Assembly (NCBI GenBank): GCA_007120385.1
Contig: SKNT01000051.1
Span: 1-34,053 of the forward strand
DNA length: 34,053 nt
Source of the DNA: Balneolales bacterium
GTDB taxonomy: Bacteria; Bacteroidota; Rhodothermia; Balneolales; Natronogracilivirgulaceae
Direction: 5' to 3'
The notes below the pieces were generated by a model. It searched no databases, had not been told where the DNA came from, and worked only from the letters and a program-made list of their open reading frames with translations. Within the stretch, counting starts at the first letter, position 1; each line of letters starts with the position of its first letter. Position numbers and translations under genes: made by a program. Shown here piece by piece: positions 7,731-15,755 of this stretch.

Positions 7731-8443
7731 AAAAACGAAAAAAGTATGTGACGCTGCATGCCCGTGCCCGGGCGGAGATACTGTACGAAGACTCCCAGGT
7801 CATTGCGGTGAACAAGCCGGCGGGCATACTCACGGTGCCCATATCGGGCATGAAGTCGGCCAATATGAAGGACGCCCTGGACCTTTACCTTGAGCCGCAA
7901 AAGCGCAGGGCGCAGACGGTGCATCGCATCGACCGCTACACAAGCGGGGTTGTACTCTTTGCCAAGAGTACCCGTGCCCGGACCCGGCTCATGGAGCAAT
8001 TCCGGAACCATGAGCCCGCGAGGATTTACCTGGCGATTGTACGGGGCATTCCGGATCCACCCGAAGGCGAGCTTGTGCATTACATGAAGCGGATCAAGGA
8101 CGGTTTTCGCAATGTGATTGTCCCGGAAGGGGATCCGGAGGGGACACGTGCACGGCTGCTGTACCGTGTGATCGAGCGGTTCAGCGATGTCTCGCTGGTG
8201 GAAGTGGCCCTGGACACCGGGCTCAAGAATCAGATCCGTGTCCAGTTGGCCGAGATTGGCCATCCCACGGTAGGAGATCGCCACTATGCCAGTGAAGAAG
8301 AGGAAGAGAAGCTGATCAATCGTCAGGCGCTTCACGCATCCCGGCTGGAATTCCACCACCCGTCCACCGGAGCGATTATTGGACTGGAGGCGGAAATCCC
8401 CAAGGAATTTAAGCGGCTGATGGTGTATTATAGGAAGAGGTGA
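7727..8443 (+). CDS. RluA family RNA pseudouridine synthase
   Basis: A 238-residue enzyme that isomerises uridine to pseudouridine in RNA. The catalytic motif is HRIDRYTSGVVLFAK with Asp69. It is preceded by ILYEDSQVIAVNKPAGILTVP and followed by GLKNQIRVQLAEIGHPTVGDRHY, both characteristic of the RluA/C/D group. No S4 RNA-binding domain is present, so it is a single catalytic domain. The target (23S rRNA or tRNA) cannot be named from sequence. Its start overlaps the TPR gene by four bases. Confidence 0.93.
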   Translation: MKKRKKYVTLHARARAEILYEDSQVIAVNKPAGILTVPISGMKSANMKDALDLYLEPQKRRAQTVHRIDRYTSGVVLFAKSTRARTRLMEQFRNHEPARIYLAIVRGIPDPPEGELVHYMKRIKDGFRNVIVPEGDPEGTRARLLYRVIERFSDVSLVEVALDTGLKNQIRVQLAEIGHPTVGDRHYASEEEEEKLINRQALHASRLEFHHPSTGAIIGLEAEIPKEFKRLMVYYRKR

Positions 8444-8546
8444 AGAACGAATTGAAGTGAGCAGGCGTTGAGGCAGTGAGAGCATTGAAAAAACATGCAT
8501 GCGAACACATAATTATTGACATACACAGAGAAAAAAGGAGAAGATT

Positions 8547-9041
8547 ATGGGCACATTACACGAGAAGTCGGAGAAAAACATAAATATTGGTATTTCAGAC
8601 GAGCAGCGCGGTAAAATTGCAAAAGAGCTTGGCAATCTGCTGGCGGACAGCTACATGCTATACCTGAAAACCCACAACTACCACTGGAATGTGACCGGGA
8701 TGAACTTTCAGTCGCTCCATGCCATGTTTGAGGAGCAGTATACGGAGCTGGCCACGGCAATTGATGATATCGCCGAGCAGATCCGCACGCTGGGACATTT
8801 TGCTCCGGGCTCGTTCAAGGAGTATTCCAAAATGACCACGATCACGGAAGAAGAAGGTTTGCCGGATGACCGGACCATGGTGAAAAAACTGCAGGAGTCC
8901 AACGAAGCGGTGATACGTACCGCACGCAAAGTGATCCCATTGTGTGAGGAGGCCGGTGACGAGGCATCCATGGATCTGGCTGTCGGGCGGATTGCCGTCC
9001 ATTCAAAAGTCGCCTGGATGCTGCGCAGCCACATTCAGTAA
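8547..9041 (+). CDS. dps: Dps family DNA-binding ferritin-like protein
   Basis: A 164-residue miniferritin that stores iron and protects DNA from peroxide, normally as a cytoplasmic dodecamer. The intersubunit ferroxidase site is complete: His46 in NYHWNVTGMNF, His58 in SLHAMFEEQY, and Asp73 and Glu77 in IDDIAEQI, at the usual spacing. A strong SD (AAGGAGAAG) precedes the ATG, unusual among genes here and consistent with high expression. A strong intrinsic terminator follows at 9094-9127, so it is probably a single-gene transcript. Confidence 0.95.
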   Translation: MGTLHEKSEKNINIGISDEQRGKIAKELGNLLADSYMLYLKTHNYHWNVTGMNFQSLHAMFEEQYTELATAIDDIAEQIRTLGHFAPGSFKEYSKMTTITEEEGLPDDRTMVKKLQESNEAVIRTARKVIPLCEEAGDEASMDLAVGRIAVHSKVAWMLRSHIQ

Positions 9042-9093
9042 ACCGCAGGTGAATGCAGCGGGAACTCCGTATGCCATCCTGAGCATTTAAGTG

Positions 9094-9127
9094 AGGCAGA
9101 ACGACATGGTCGCTCTGCCTTTTTTTT
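9094..9127 (+). terminator. Rho-independent terminator after dps
   Basis: The stem AGGCAGA-A-CGAC pairs with GTCG-C-TCTGCCT around an ATG loop and is followed by a run of eight Ts. One internal mismatch is present in an otherwise complete 11-bp stem. This is the clearest terminator in the window. Confidence 0.88.
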
Positions 9128-9129
9128 GC

Positions 9130-9158
9130 GAGTCGGTTTCACAGTCCGAGTCGGTTTC
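9130..9158. repeat. Short tandem-like direct repeat before mscS
   Basis: GAGTCGGTTTC occurs at 9130-9140 and 9148-9158, an 18-bp period, just after the dps terminator and about 200 bp upstream of the MscS gene. It might be a binding site for a regulator on one face of the helix, or chance. Confidence 0.4.
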
Positions 9159-9190
9159 TCCGTTTTTTTTATAAGAAGAGGGAAATCTGC

Positions 9191-9223
9191 TTGGCTATAT
9201 ACCGGGATTACGCATACATTTTG
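9191..9223 (+). promoter_or_regulatory. Possible promoter of the mscS gene
   Basis: TTG at 9191-9193 and TACATTTTG at 9215-9223 are 21 bases apart, near the Bacteroidota -33/-7 arrangement but with one extra T in the -7 box. The rest of the 9128-9364 gap shows only the direct repeat. Confidence 0.28.
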
Positions 9224-9364
9224 TGAGCGTATCAAATTTTTGGGGAATGTGACATGATTCGACAGCGGGGCAAATCTGCCATGAAAATAATGTCCGGTCT
9301 TTAAATGCAGCAAACATCGCGATTACATAACTGAAAGAGATATTAATCAATTAAGGAGATTATC

Positions 9365-10189
9365 ATGGAAAACATAGAGGAAATCGTTGCCGAGGTGGTT
9401 GTGCCGTATGGATTCAACATTATTGGCGCCATAGTCATCCTGATTATCGGTTGGCTTATTGCCAGCTGGGCGAGCAAGCGCGTCCGCAAGGCCTGTGAGA
9501 AATCGGAGCGAATCGACAAGACACTGACGCCGATCCTGGCGCAGACGGTTAAGGTGCTCATCATGATAGCCACGGTCATTGCCGTATTGAACCGGTTTGG
9601 CGTGGAAACCACCAGCCTTGTGGCCCTGCTTGGTGTTGCGGGACTTGCCATTGGCCTGGCCCTGCAGGGGTCGCTGAGCAATTTTTCTGCCGGCGTGATG
9701 CTGATGCTGTTCCGCCCGTTCAATGTCGGTGATGCGGTCAATATCAGCGGGGTGATGGGTGTTGTGGATGAAATTGGTCTTTTTTCAACCAAAATGCACA
9801 CATTCGACAACATCTTCATGGTCATCCCGAACACGAATATATGGGGTGCCAATATTTCGAACTTCTCGACCAATCCCACCCGCAGGGTCGACATGGTATT
9901 TGGCATCAGCTACACCGATGACATAAACAAGGCCATGAAGATTATCCGGGAAGCGCTGGCAGCCGATGAGCGTGTTCTGAAGGATCCCGAGCCACTGGTG
10001 GCTGTTGGCGAACTGGGCGACAGTTCGGTCGATCTTTTCGTACGCCCATGGGTGAAGGCCTCCGAGCTGTGGCCTACCCGGTTCGCACTCATCAAGGATA
10101 TCAAGGAGCGTTTCGACAAAGAAGGCATCACCATTCCGTTCCCGCAGCGCGATATCCATTTTTTCCAGGCTGACAAAGAACAGAAGTAG
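9365..10189 (+). CDS. MscS family small-conductance mechanosensitive channel
   Basis: A 274-residue inner-membrane channel that opens when membrane tension rises and releases solutes after a drop in external osmolarity. Three transmembrane helices are visible at about residues 15-35, 55-75 and 82-110. The pore-lining TM3 reads LLGVAGLAIGLALQGSLSNFSAGVML and is followed by LFRPFNVGDAVNISG, the start of the beta domain. The C-terminus ends in the family pattern GITIPFPQRDIHF. Length is close to E. coli MscS. A strong SD (AAGGAG) precedes the ATG. An osmotic release channel fits a halophilic lifestyle. Confidence 0.94.
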   Translation: MENIEEIVAEVVVPYGFNIIGAIVILIIGWLIASWASKRVRKACEKSERIDKTLTPILAQTVKVLIMIATVIAVLNRFGVETTSLVALLGVAGLAIGLALQGSLSNFSAGVMLMLFRPFNVGDAVNISGVMGVVDEIGLFSTKMHTFDNIFMVIPNTNIWGANISNFSTNPTRRVDMVFGISYTDDINKAMKIIREALAADERVLKDPEPLVAVGELGDSSVDLFVRPWVKASELWPTRFALIKDIKERFDKEGITIPFPQRDIHFFQADKEQK

Positions 10190-10218
10190 ACAACCATCAG
10201 TTAATCCATTAAGGATTT

Positions 10219-11004
10219 ATGCAGTATTACATCAAAAAGACGGTCCTGGTTACCGGTGCTTCATCGGGTATCGGGATCGCCTTCTGTCATGAACTGGCAT
10301 CATACGGAGCCGCACTGGTGCTGACCTCAAGACGGGAAGACCGGCTTGAAGCCCTTGCCAGGGAGTTGCGCACCAAATATGAATGCGAGGTAACCGTGAT
10401 TCCCTGCGACATTTCGGATCCGGCCGGACCGGAAACGCTCGTCAGGTCAATTCGGGAGAACGGCATCGATATCGATATCCTCATCAACAATGCCGGATTC
10501 GGTTTCAACGGACTCTTCCCGGAAGGATCGCCCGAAATGTACCAGAAGATGATGCAGGTGAACATGGTTTCACTGGTCATGCTTACCCGGCTTTTGCTGC
10601 CAGATATGATCCGGCGGGACAGTGGAGGCATCCTGAATATCGCATCCATGGCCGGTTTTCTGCCTGTCCCGTTTTTCGGTGTCTACTCCGGCACCAAGCA
10701 GTTTGTCATCAACATCAGCTGGAGCCTGTGGAAAGAACTGCAGGGCACCGGTATCCATGTCAGCGTCCTGTGTCCTGGCCCGGTTGACACGGAATTTATG
10801 GAAGTTGCCGGGGTGGACAGGAAAATTGCTGCTTTCAGGGGGATGCAGAAGCCCGAATCCGTGGCATTGCGCGGGCTTAAAGGCTTGGCAGATAACGCCC
10901 CATTGAAGTTTTCAAGATCACTGCTGCGAATCCCTTATCTCCTGAGCAAATGGCTGCCGGTGCGCCTGGGATTGCTTGTTGGCGGACTGGCCATGAGGAA
11001 ATAG
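10219..11004 (+). CDS. SDR family NAD(P)-dependent oxidoreductase
   Basis: A 261-residue classical short-chain dehydrogenase. The cofactor motif TGASSGIG is at residues 12-19. NNAG is in ILINNAGFGFNG, and the catalytic Ser, Tyr and Lys are in IASMAGFLPVPFFGVYSGTKQF. SRREDRLEAL after the second strand, with Arg in place of an acidic residue, suggests NADP(H) preference. It resembles the DltE/YqjQ-type SDRs often involved in lipid or ketone reduction; the substrate is unknown. It starts 29 bp after the MscS gene and may be co-transcribed with it. Confidence 0.92.
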   Translation: MQYYIKKTVLVTGASSGIGIAFCHELASYGAALVLTSRREDRLEALARELRTKYECEVTVIPCDISDPAGPETLVRSIRENGIDIDILINNAGFGFNGLFPEGSPEMYQKMMQVNMVSLVMLTRLLLPDMIRRDSGGILNIASMAGFLPVPFFGVYSGTKQFVINISWSLWKELQGTGIHVSVLCPGPVDTEFMEVAGVDRKIAAFRGMQKPESVALRGLKGLADNAPLKFSRSLLRIPYLLSKWLPVRLGLLVGGLAMRK

Positions 11005-11090
11005 ATCTTCAACCGTACCCGGAACGGGAAAATTATTTACTCTTGACATATTTTTTGTTATTCTTTTAAGCTATAAAATTTATCAGCTTA

Positions 11091-11097
11091 TATCTTG
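11091..11097 (+). promoter_or_regulatory. TATCTTG promoter-like motif before the DUF349 gene
   Basis: One of the TAYMTTG motifs found upstream of rightward genes, 111 bp before the DUF349 ATG. The 11005-11208 gap also holds an AT-rich stretch with TTGACA at 11044, but no -10 box at normal spacing from it. Confidence 0.28.
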
Positions 11098-11208
11098 TGC
11101 GTGTTTCGGACCCGTTTATAGAGCAGATGCAGCGGTTCCGTGGTGTCGTGCAGGTGCAAGGGTGTAAGTACTGTAATATTATATAAAATCCGTGTCTGAG
11201 TGATATTA

Positions 11209-13488
11209 ATGGAAAACGAGTTTTCAACCGTTAAGAATGATGGTCGCATCCTTCAGAAGGACAATGCGATTTTTCAGGGGAAAGAGCTTGCCAGGGTCAA
11301 TCCGGCCGAGGCAGAAGATGCTCTTAGGTATTTTGCCAATCAATTCTCTGGTATCGAGAAATATGTGGATACCAGCCTGGAGACCCTTCGCGACGAGGAG
11401 CGCGGTCCGGATCTTTTGAAGAAACTGCAGCAGCTTCGGGAGGAAGTGATTTCTGCCAGTGCTGTTGGTGATTTCGAGGCACTCGTCGGAAAAATTGACA
11501 CGGAGATCCGTGAGTGCCAGCCGCAAGTACCCGAAACTGCCGGAGAGGATGCGGCTGTGGAAGCCGGGACGCCTGTTGCCGAGGCATCGAAAGCAGAAGT
11601 GCCAGCTGATGAAGAGTCGAAAGCAGAAGTGTCTGCTGATCAAGCGCCGGAAGCAGAAGCGCCTGCTGCTGAGGAGCCGGATCTGAAAGTTGCGGATGTT
11701 GAGTCGCCGGAGGGAGCTGTTCCGGATGCCGAGTCAAATGAAGCGTCAAAGAAAGAAGAGATTCCGGCAGAAGGGACAGGGGAGCCAGAGGCAGGCAAAG
11801 AGCCGGTGGAAGATGCCGGCCAGGCCAAAGAATATGCGGAATCATTGGCCGGACTGCTGGAGCTTGCCGGCAAGGCAGAAGATATTGCAGGTGGTAGCAA
11901 CTGGCAGCAGATGCAGTCGGAGTTGGAAAATATCCGTTTCAAATGGAATCAGCTTCTGGAAGAAAATGCCGATCTGGCTTCGGAGGATGGTTACCAGGAT
12001 ATTCTCGCCCGCCTGGATTCCACTCAGAAAAAGGTGGCAGAAAGGAAAACGGAGTGGCTCGAAAAGCGGCGGGAACGTCGAAAGGAGAATCTGGATAAAC
12101 GAGCCAAGATCCTGGATCAGCTGCAGGATATCATAGACAGAAAAAAATGGCAGGCTTTCAAGCAGGTCGGCAATCTCACAAGCCGGTGGGACGATATCAA
12201 GGACATTCCGAATGAACCGGAAGCCGAGGAGCAGCAAAAGAAATATGATGCACTGGTGCAGGAGTTCAATGATAAGAAAGTAGCTTTTCTGGTCAGAAAA
12301 GCACAAAAGGAAGAGGAAAACCTGGTCGGCAAGCTGACCGTGCTTGACAAGATGAACCAGATTGTCTCATCTGTGGGACCAGAAACCGGCAACTGGGAGC
12401 AGAAGGACAAGGAAATTGAAGAACTGACCCGCCAGTGGAGAAAGATAGGTCATGTTCCAGGGGAGCAGTCAGACACCATTTGGGAACGGTTCAAGTCTGT
12501 CCGTGATGAGTACTTTGCCAAGAAAATGGAGCACAACAAGGAGTTCCGTGCTCAGACGCAAAAAAATATCCGCAAGAAAACGCGGCTTTGTGAGCTGGCG
12601 GAAGCTCTGGTGGATGAAGAGGATTTGGCTGTTGCCGTTCGTGAAATAAACAACCTCCATAAAAAATGGAAAAAAATCGGCCCTGTTCCCAAAGAGAACA
12701 ACGATGAGCTTTGGGATCGGTTCAATGAGGCGACAAGGAAATTCAATGAGAGAAAGATTGAAAATCTGGATGTCATTCGCGATCAGGAGCAGGAGAACCT
12801 GAATGTCAAGCTGAAACTGTGCGAAAAGGCGGAGTCATTGTCCGGCCGGACCGACTGGAACGATGCAACGGCGGAGATGGATGCCCTTATGAAGGCATGG
12901 AAGGATGCAGGTCCGGTACCGCGCAGGAAAGCGGGCAAACTATGGAAGAGGTTCAAGAAGGCGATGGATACGTTCTATGAAGCCCGCAGAAATCACTTCA
13001 AGTCGATCAGGGACGATCAGAAAATCAACTATGAGAAGAAGAAGGAAATTGTCGCCGAACTTGTGAAGCTTGGCGAACATGAAGATCCTGAAGAGGCCGT
13101 GCAACAGGCAAAGCCGCTTCAGGAGCGGTTCCGGAGCATCGGTTTCGTGCCCATCAAGAAAAAGCAGAAGATAGAGAATGAATACAAGGAAGCCTGTGAC
13201 AGAATCTATCAGAAACTTCGCGGATCCGGCAGGAAATCCGGTTCAGTGTCAGATTCACAGGGGGCGCCCAACAAATCTCTTCGTGCCGACTACTTCAAAC
13301 TCAAGAAGGAGTGCGAGAATCTTCATGAGGAAATCATGAGGTACCAGGATACGAAAACGTTCATCAATCCCGGAGGCAAGGGCAATGATCTGATCGACGA
13401 AATTCAACAGAAAATTGACGCTGCGCAGATGAACTTGGACAAGAAACAGGATAAGCTTGAAGAGCTTAGGCGAAAAATGGAAGAATAG
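11209..13488 (+). CDS. Long DUF349 repeat protein
   Basis: A 759-residue, highly charged, helical cytoplasmic protein. Residues about 127-176 are acidic low complexity built from 10-residue repeats. From about residue 235 on it is a chain of DUF349 units, each with a W-K-x-I/A-G-x-V-P signature followed by LWxRF. Clear copies are WRKIGHVP-IWERF, WKKIGPVP-LWDRF, WKDAGPVP-LWKRF and FRSIGFVP, with more divergent ones before them (WDDIKDIP). The C-terminus is a coiled coil. DUF349 proteins are poorly characterised. The ATG at 11209 is chosen; a GTG three codons upstream is possible. A 204-bp gap separates it from the SDR gene. Confidence 0.88.
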   Translation: MENEFSTVKNDGRILQKDNAIFQGKELARVNPAEAEDALRYFANQFSGIEKYVDTSLETLRDEERGPDLLKKLQQLREEVISASAVGDFEALVGKIDTEIRECQPQVPETAGEDAAVEAGTPVAEASKAEVPADEESKAEVSADQAPEAEAPAAEEPDLKVADVESPEGAVPDAESNEASKKEEIPAEGTGEPEAGKEPVEDAGQAKEYAESLAGLLELAGKAEDIAGGSNWQQMQSELENIRFKWNQLLEENADLASEDGYQDILARLDSTQKKVAERKTEWLEKRRERRKENLDKRAKILDQLQDIIDRKKWQAFKQVGNLTSRWDDIKDIPNEPEAEEQQKKYDALVQEFNDKKVAFLVRKAQKEEENLVGKLTVLDKMNQIVSSVGPETGNWEQKDKEIEELTRQWRKIGHVPGEQSDTIWERFKSVRDEYFAKKMEHNKEFRAQTQKNIRKKTRLCELAEALVDEEDLAVAVREINNLHKKWKKIGPVPKENNDELWDRFNEATRKFNERKIENLDVIRDQEQENLNVKLKLCEKAESLSGRTDWNDATAEMDALMKAWKDAGPVPRRKAGKLWKRFKKAMDTFYEARRNHFKSIRDDQKINYEKKKEIVAELVKLGEHEDPEEAVQQAKPLQERFRSIGFVPIKKKQKIENEYKEACDRIYQKLRGSGRKSGSVSDSQGAPNKSLRADYFKLKKECENLHEEIMRYQDTKTFINPGGKGNDLIDEIQQKIDAAQMNLDKKQDKLEELRRKMEE
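11587..11736 (+). repeat. Five degenerate 30-bp repeats coding acidic 10-residue units
   Basis: Units begin at 11587, 11617, 11647, 11677 and 11707 and encode SKAEVPADEE, SKAEVSADQA, PEAEAPAAEE, PDLKVADVES and PEGAVPDAES. The first two are nearly identical in DNA; identity fades downstream. The repeat lies in frame within the DUF349 gene and probably forms a flexible acidic linker. Confidence 0.8.
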
Positions 13489-13548
13489 CAATAGGGAGAG
13501 CGGATAACTTGCCAGAAAAATAAGCACTTTTTTTTCCAGCAATCCCCT

Positions 13549-13555
13549 TATATTG
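13549..13555 (+). promoter_or_regulatory. TATATTG promoter-like motif before the REC-MBL gene
   Basis: TATATTG lies 61 bp before the ATG of the response regulator gene, in the 127-bp gap after the DUF349 gene. It belongs to the TAYMTTG set described under findings. Confidence 0.33.
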
Positions 13556-13615
13556 TTTGCAAATTTTATCAAGTGTTAGTTATTACCCTGACCTAAATAA
13601 AAACGGATAGGCTAT

Positions 13616-14863
13616 ATGGCGAAAAGTGAAAGGGGAATGAAAATCCTGATGATAGAAGACGACCTTACGCTTTGCGAACTGGTCGGCTCTTTCCTCAGAA
13701 AAAAAGGATATAAATTCTATCAGCACAACACATTCGAGGGAGCTATTCAAAGTGTGTACGATGTCAGGCCCGATCTGATCATCATGGACCTCCATTTCCC
13801 TGACGGAAACGGACTGCATCTCTGCAAGCAGCTCAAGGATGATGAAAACTATGAAAATCTGCCAATCCTTGTACTGACAGGACGGGATTACCCGGTGGAG
13901 AAAGATATAGCCCTTAAGGCGGGGGTTACGGATTTCTTTCACAAACCAATGGTCTACAGCAAGCTTGCCGAGAAGATCGAGGAAGTCCTGGGCGATGCCA
14001 TACAGATTTCATTTTGGGGTGTCCGCGGTTCCATCCCGTGTCCGGGCAAGGAATTCTCCCAGTTTGGCGGGAACACAACCTGTGTTCAGATAAAGGTTCC
14101 TGCCCAGAAACAGCTGCTGATACTTGATGCCGGCACAGGTATCCGGAATCTGGGCAGCCAGCTGCAGGAAGAGGAAGAACCGGTCACCGGACGAATTTTC
14201 ATTACGCATCCGCACTGGGATCATATACAGGGGTTCCCGTTCTTCAAGCCGCTTTTTTCAGGGCGGAACAAGTTTGATGTCTACATGCCGCAGCAGATCA
14301 CTGGTTCCACGAAGGAAGTGCTTGTGGATCAGGTTTCCTACACCTATTCGCCGATTACGGCCCAGATGTTCAAGGCGCACCTTGATTACCACGTCATCAA
14401 GCGGGACGGTCAGAACTTCGAGGGATACAGTGTCCGTTATATCTCCGCAAACCATCCGGTGGAAACCGCCATCTACAAATTCGAGATCGGGAAAAAGAAA
14501 ATTGTCTTCTGTCCGGACAATGAACTCAATACGCTTGAAAACAGCAGTATGAGAGGAAAAAACCTTCCCTATCTGAAACAATTCGACGCTTTTGTCTCCG
14601 AAGCCGATGTGCTGATCCACAATGCCCAGTTTGATCTGGAAGACTACCGCACTATGGAAAACCGCGGACATTCGGCATGGGAACTGGTGGTGGAGCGGGC
14701 CAAAAAGAACGGTGTAAAGCACCTGATCCTCACACACTTTGGACCTGACTTCACTGATGAGGAGCTTCTGAAGGTGGAAGAGAAGGTCAAAAAGATGGCC
14801 AGAGACTCCAACATGCATGCAGAACTTGCACGGGAAGGTCAAACCATCCACATGTCCGGGTAA
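13616..14863 (+). CDS. Response regulator with metallo-beta-lactamase-fold output domain
   Basis: A 415-residue fusion. Residues 8-127 are a receiver domain with the acidic pair Asp15-Asp16, phospho-acceptor Asp58 in LIIMDLHFPDG, Thr88 and Lys110, all intact. Residues 130-415 are a metallo-beta-lactamase (MBL) fold of the PhnP/cyclic-phosphodiesterase-like group. It begins FWGVRGSIPCPG, with GGNTTC, LDAGTGIRNLG, the metal motif HPHWDH (198-203), a later His in ANHPVE, Asp in FCPDNE and His in LTHFGP. The likely role is a phosphorylation-controlled hydrolase, perhaps of a phosphodiester or cyclic nucleotide. The block that usually reads IHDAQ is IHNAQ here. No histidine kinase gene is adjacent. 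The substrate is unknown. Confidence 0.88.
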   Translation: MAKSERGMKILMIEDDLTLCELVGSFLRKKGYKFYQHNTFEGAIQSVYDVRPDLIIMDLHFPDGNGLHLCKQLKDDENYENLPILVLTGRDYPVEKDIALKAGVTDFFHKPMVYSKLAEKIEEVLGDAIQISFWGVRGSIPCPGKEFSQFGGNTTCVQIKVPAQKQLLILDAGTGIRNLGSQLQEEEEPVTGRIFITHPHWDHIQGFPFFKPLFSGRNKFDVYMPQQITGSTKEVLVDQVSYTYSPITAQMFKAHLDYHVIKRDGQNFEGYSVRYISANHPVETAIYKFEIGKKKIVFCPDNELNTLENSSMRGKNLPYLKQFDAFVSEADVLIHNAQFDLEDYRTMENRGHSAWELVVERAKKNGVKHLILTHFGPDFTDEELLKVEEKVKKMARDSNMHAELAREGQTIHMSG

Positions 14864-14870
14864 GGACCCG

Positions 14871-14897
14871 ATACCTTCAACAACTTGTTGGAAGTAT
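14871..14897. terminator. Hairpin between convergent genes
   Basis: ATACCTTCAACA and TGTTGGAAGTAT form a 12-bp stem with one mismatch and one wobble around ACT. No T-run follows, so it may be a weak bidirectional terminator between the REC-MBL gene and the convergent outer-membrane protein gene. A small second hairpin (GCCTG/CAGGC) follows at about 14965-14979. Confidence 0.45.
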
Positions 14898-15003
14898 CAC
14901 ATCCGGGAGGATTGCTCCGGTCAAAAATCCAACATTCTTTGGTAATCACACAGAGGCCACCGGCGGCAGCCTGTACTTCAGGCGGTATGCGCCGGATCGC
15001 AGA

Positions 15004-15459
15004 TCAGAAGTAATAGCGGATTCCGATTCCGCTGTTACCGGAGAACCCGGTTCCGGGCACCAGATCCAGGACGGGCACGATCTCAAGGAACAGCTCGAGC
15101 GGATCATCGGCGAAATGATAGGCGATTCCCAGTGGGAAACGAACGCCGAATTTATCTTCATTATCAAACCGTACGCGTCCGCCCAGTCCAAAGTAAAGCG
15201 GAAGGGACCCCTTGTTGGGCTGAATGATGTCGAAGCGGTAGAAGAGATAGTCCACGTGAAGGTGCAATGAGGGATTGTTCACAAAATGCCATGCTGCTCC
15301 TGCGCTGAAGGCATTGGAATCCGAGGTCCAGTAAGCGGCGCTGATACCGGTCGGATCACCAATAATTGCGCCAAGTCCCTTGTTTCGCTGAGAATCCTGG
15401 GCTTGGGCAGATGCCGATAAGATCAGCGTGAGGACAAGTAGAGAGAGAAGTTTTTTCAT
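15004..15459 (-). CDS. Small outer-membrane beta-barrel protein
   Basis: A 151-residue exported protein. A signal peptide (MKKLLSLLVLTLILSASAQAQ) cleaves near residue 21. The mature part alternates hydrophobic and polar residues in strand-length runs (GISAAYWTSD, FSAGAAWHFV, LHLHVDYLFYRF, PLYFGLGGRVRF, FGVRFPLGIAYHF, LFLEIVPVLDL). It ends GIGIRYYF with a C-terminal aromatic residue, the usual outer-membrane insertion signal. About eight strands fit an OmpW/OmpA-barrel-sized protein. The exact role is unknown. It is transcribed away from the phosphodiesterase-like gene across a 393-bp gap. Confidence 0.82.
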   Translation of the reverse strand: MKKLLSLLVLTLILSASAQAQDSQRNKGLGAIIGDPTGISAAYWTSDSNAFSAGAAWHFVNNPSLHLHVDYLFYRFDIIQPNKGSLPLYFGLGGRVRFDNEDKFGVRFPLGIAYHFADDPLELFLEIVPVLDLVPGTGFSGNSGIGIRYYF

Positions 15460-15582
15460 TGCTTTTTTACTTGATTGACAGGAATTTTAATTTTGTTGTG
15501 CATATTCTGATAGACGTCTTCCCGTGTCATCGTTTGGGAATTAATATGATTTTTGGGGTACGTTATAGCGTCTGAATCCCGC

Positions 15583-15613
15583 CAAAGATAATATATTCCT
15601 TATACCGTAACAA
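15583..15613 (-). promoter_or_regulatory. Bacteroidota-type promoter of the outer-membrane protein gene
   Basis: On the minus strand, TTG (15611-15613) and TATCTTTG (15583-15590) are 20 bases apart, matching the TTG / TAnnTTTG promoter pattern of Bacteroidota. The start codon is about 125 bp downstream. Confidence 0.45.
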
Positions 15614-15702
15614 TACAGGCACCCGTGCCGGGTTGATGAACCGGAACGGATCCGGGTAATCGCTGAACATCGTGAGTGCATACGGAGGACCTGGATTTTT
15701 TC

Positions 15703-15709
15703 TATCTTG
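15703..15709 (+). promoter_or_regulatory. TATCTTG promoter-like motif before leader copy A
   Basis: TATCTTG preceded by a T-run, 48 bp before the mini-ORF of the leader. It is one of the TAYMTTG motifs. Transcription from near 15715 would include the whole leader element. Confidence 0.33.
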
Positions 15710-15755
15710 ATTGCTGTCTGTTGCTATGTACATTCTCAAACTGACATATACCTAG

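Noticed and set aside
8515-8520. TTGACA just before dps as a -35 box.
   Set aside because: It is only about 27 bases from the ATG and no -10 box fits between it and the SD.
11044-11078. TTGACA and TATAAA upstream of the DUF349 gene as a sigma70 promoter.
   Set aside because: The spacing is about 23 bases, too long for that promoter class.
11097-11180. A 27-codon frame starting GTG and containing CKYC before the DUF349 gene.
   Set aside because: No SD, no family resemblance and no second copy.
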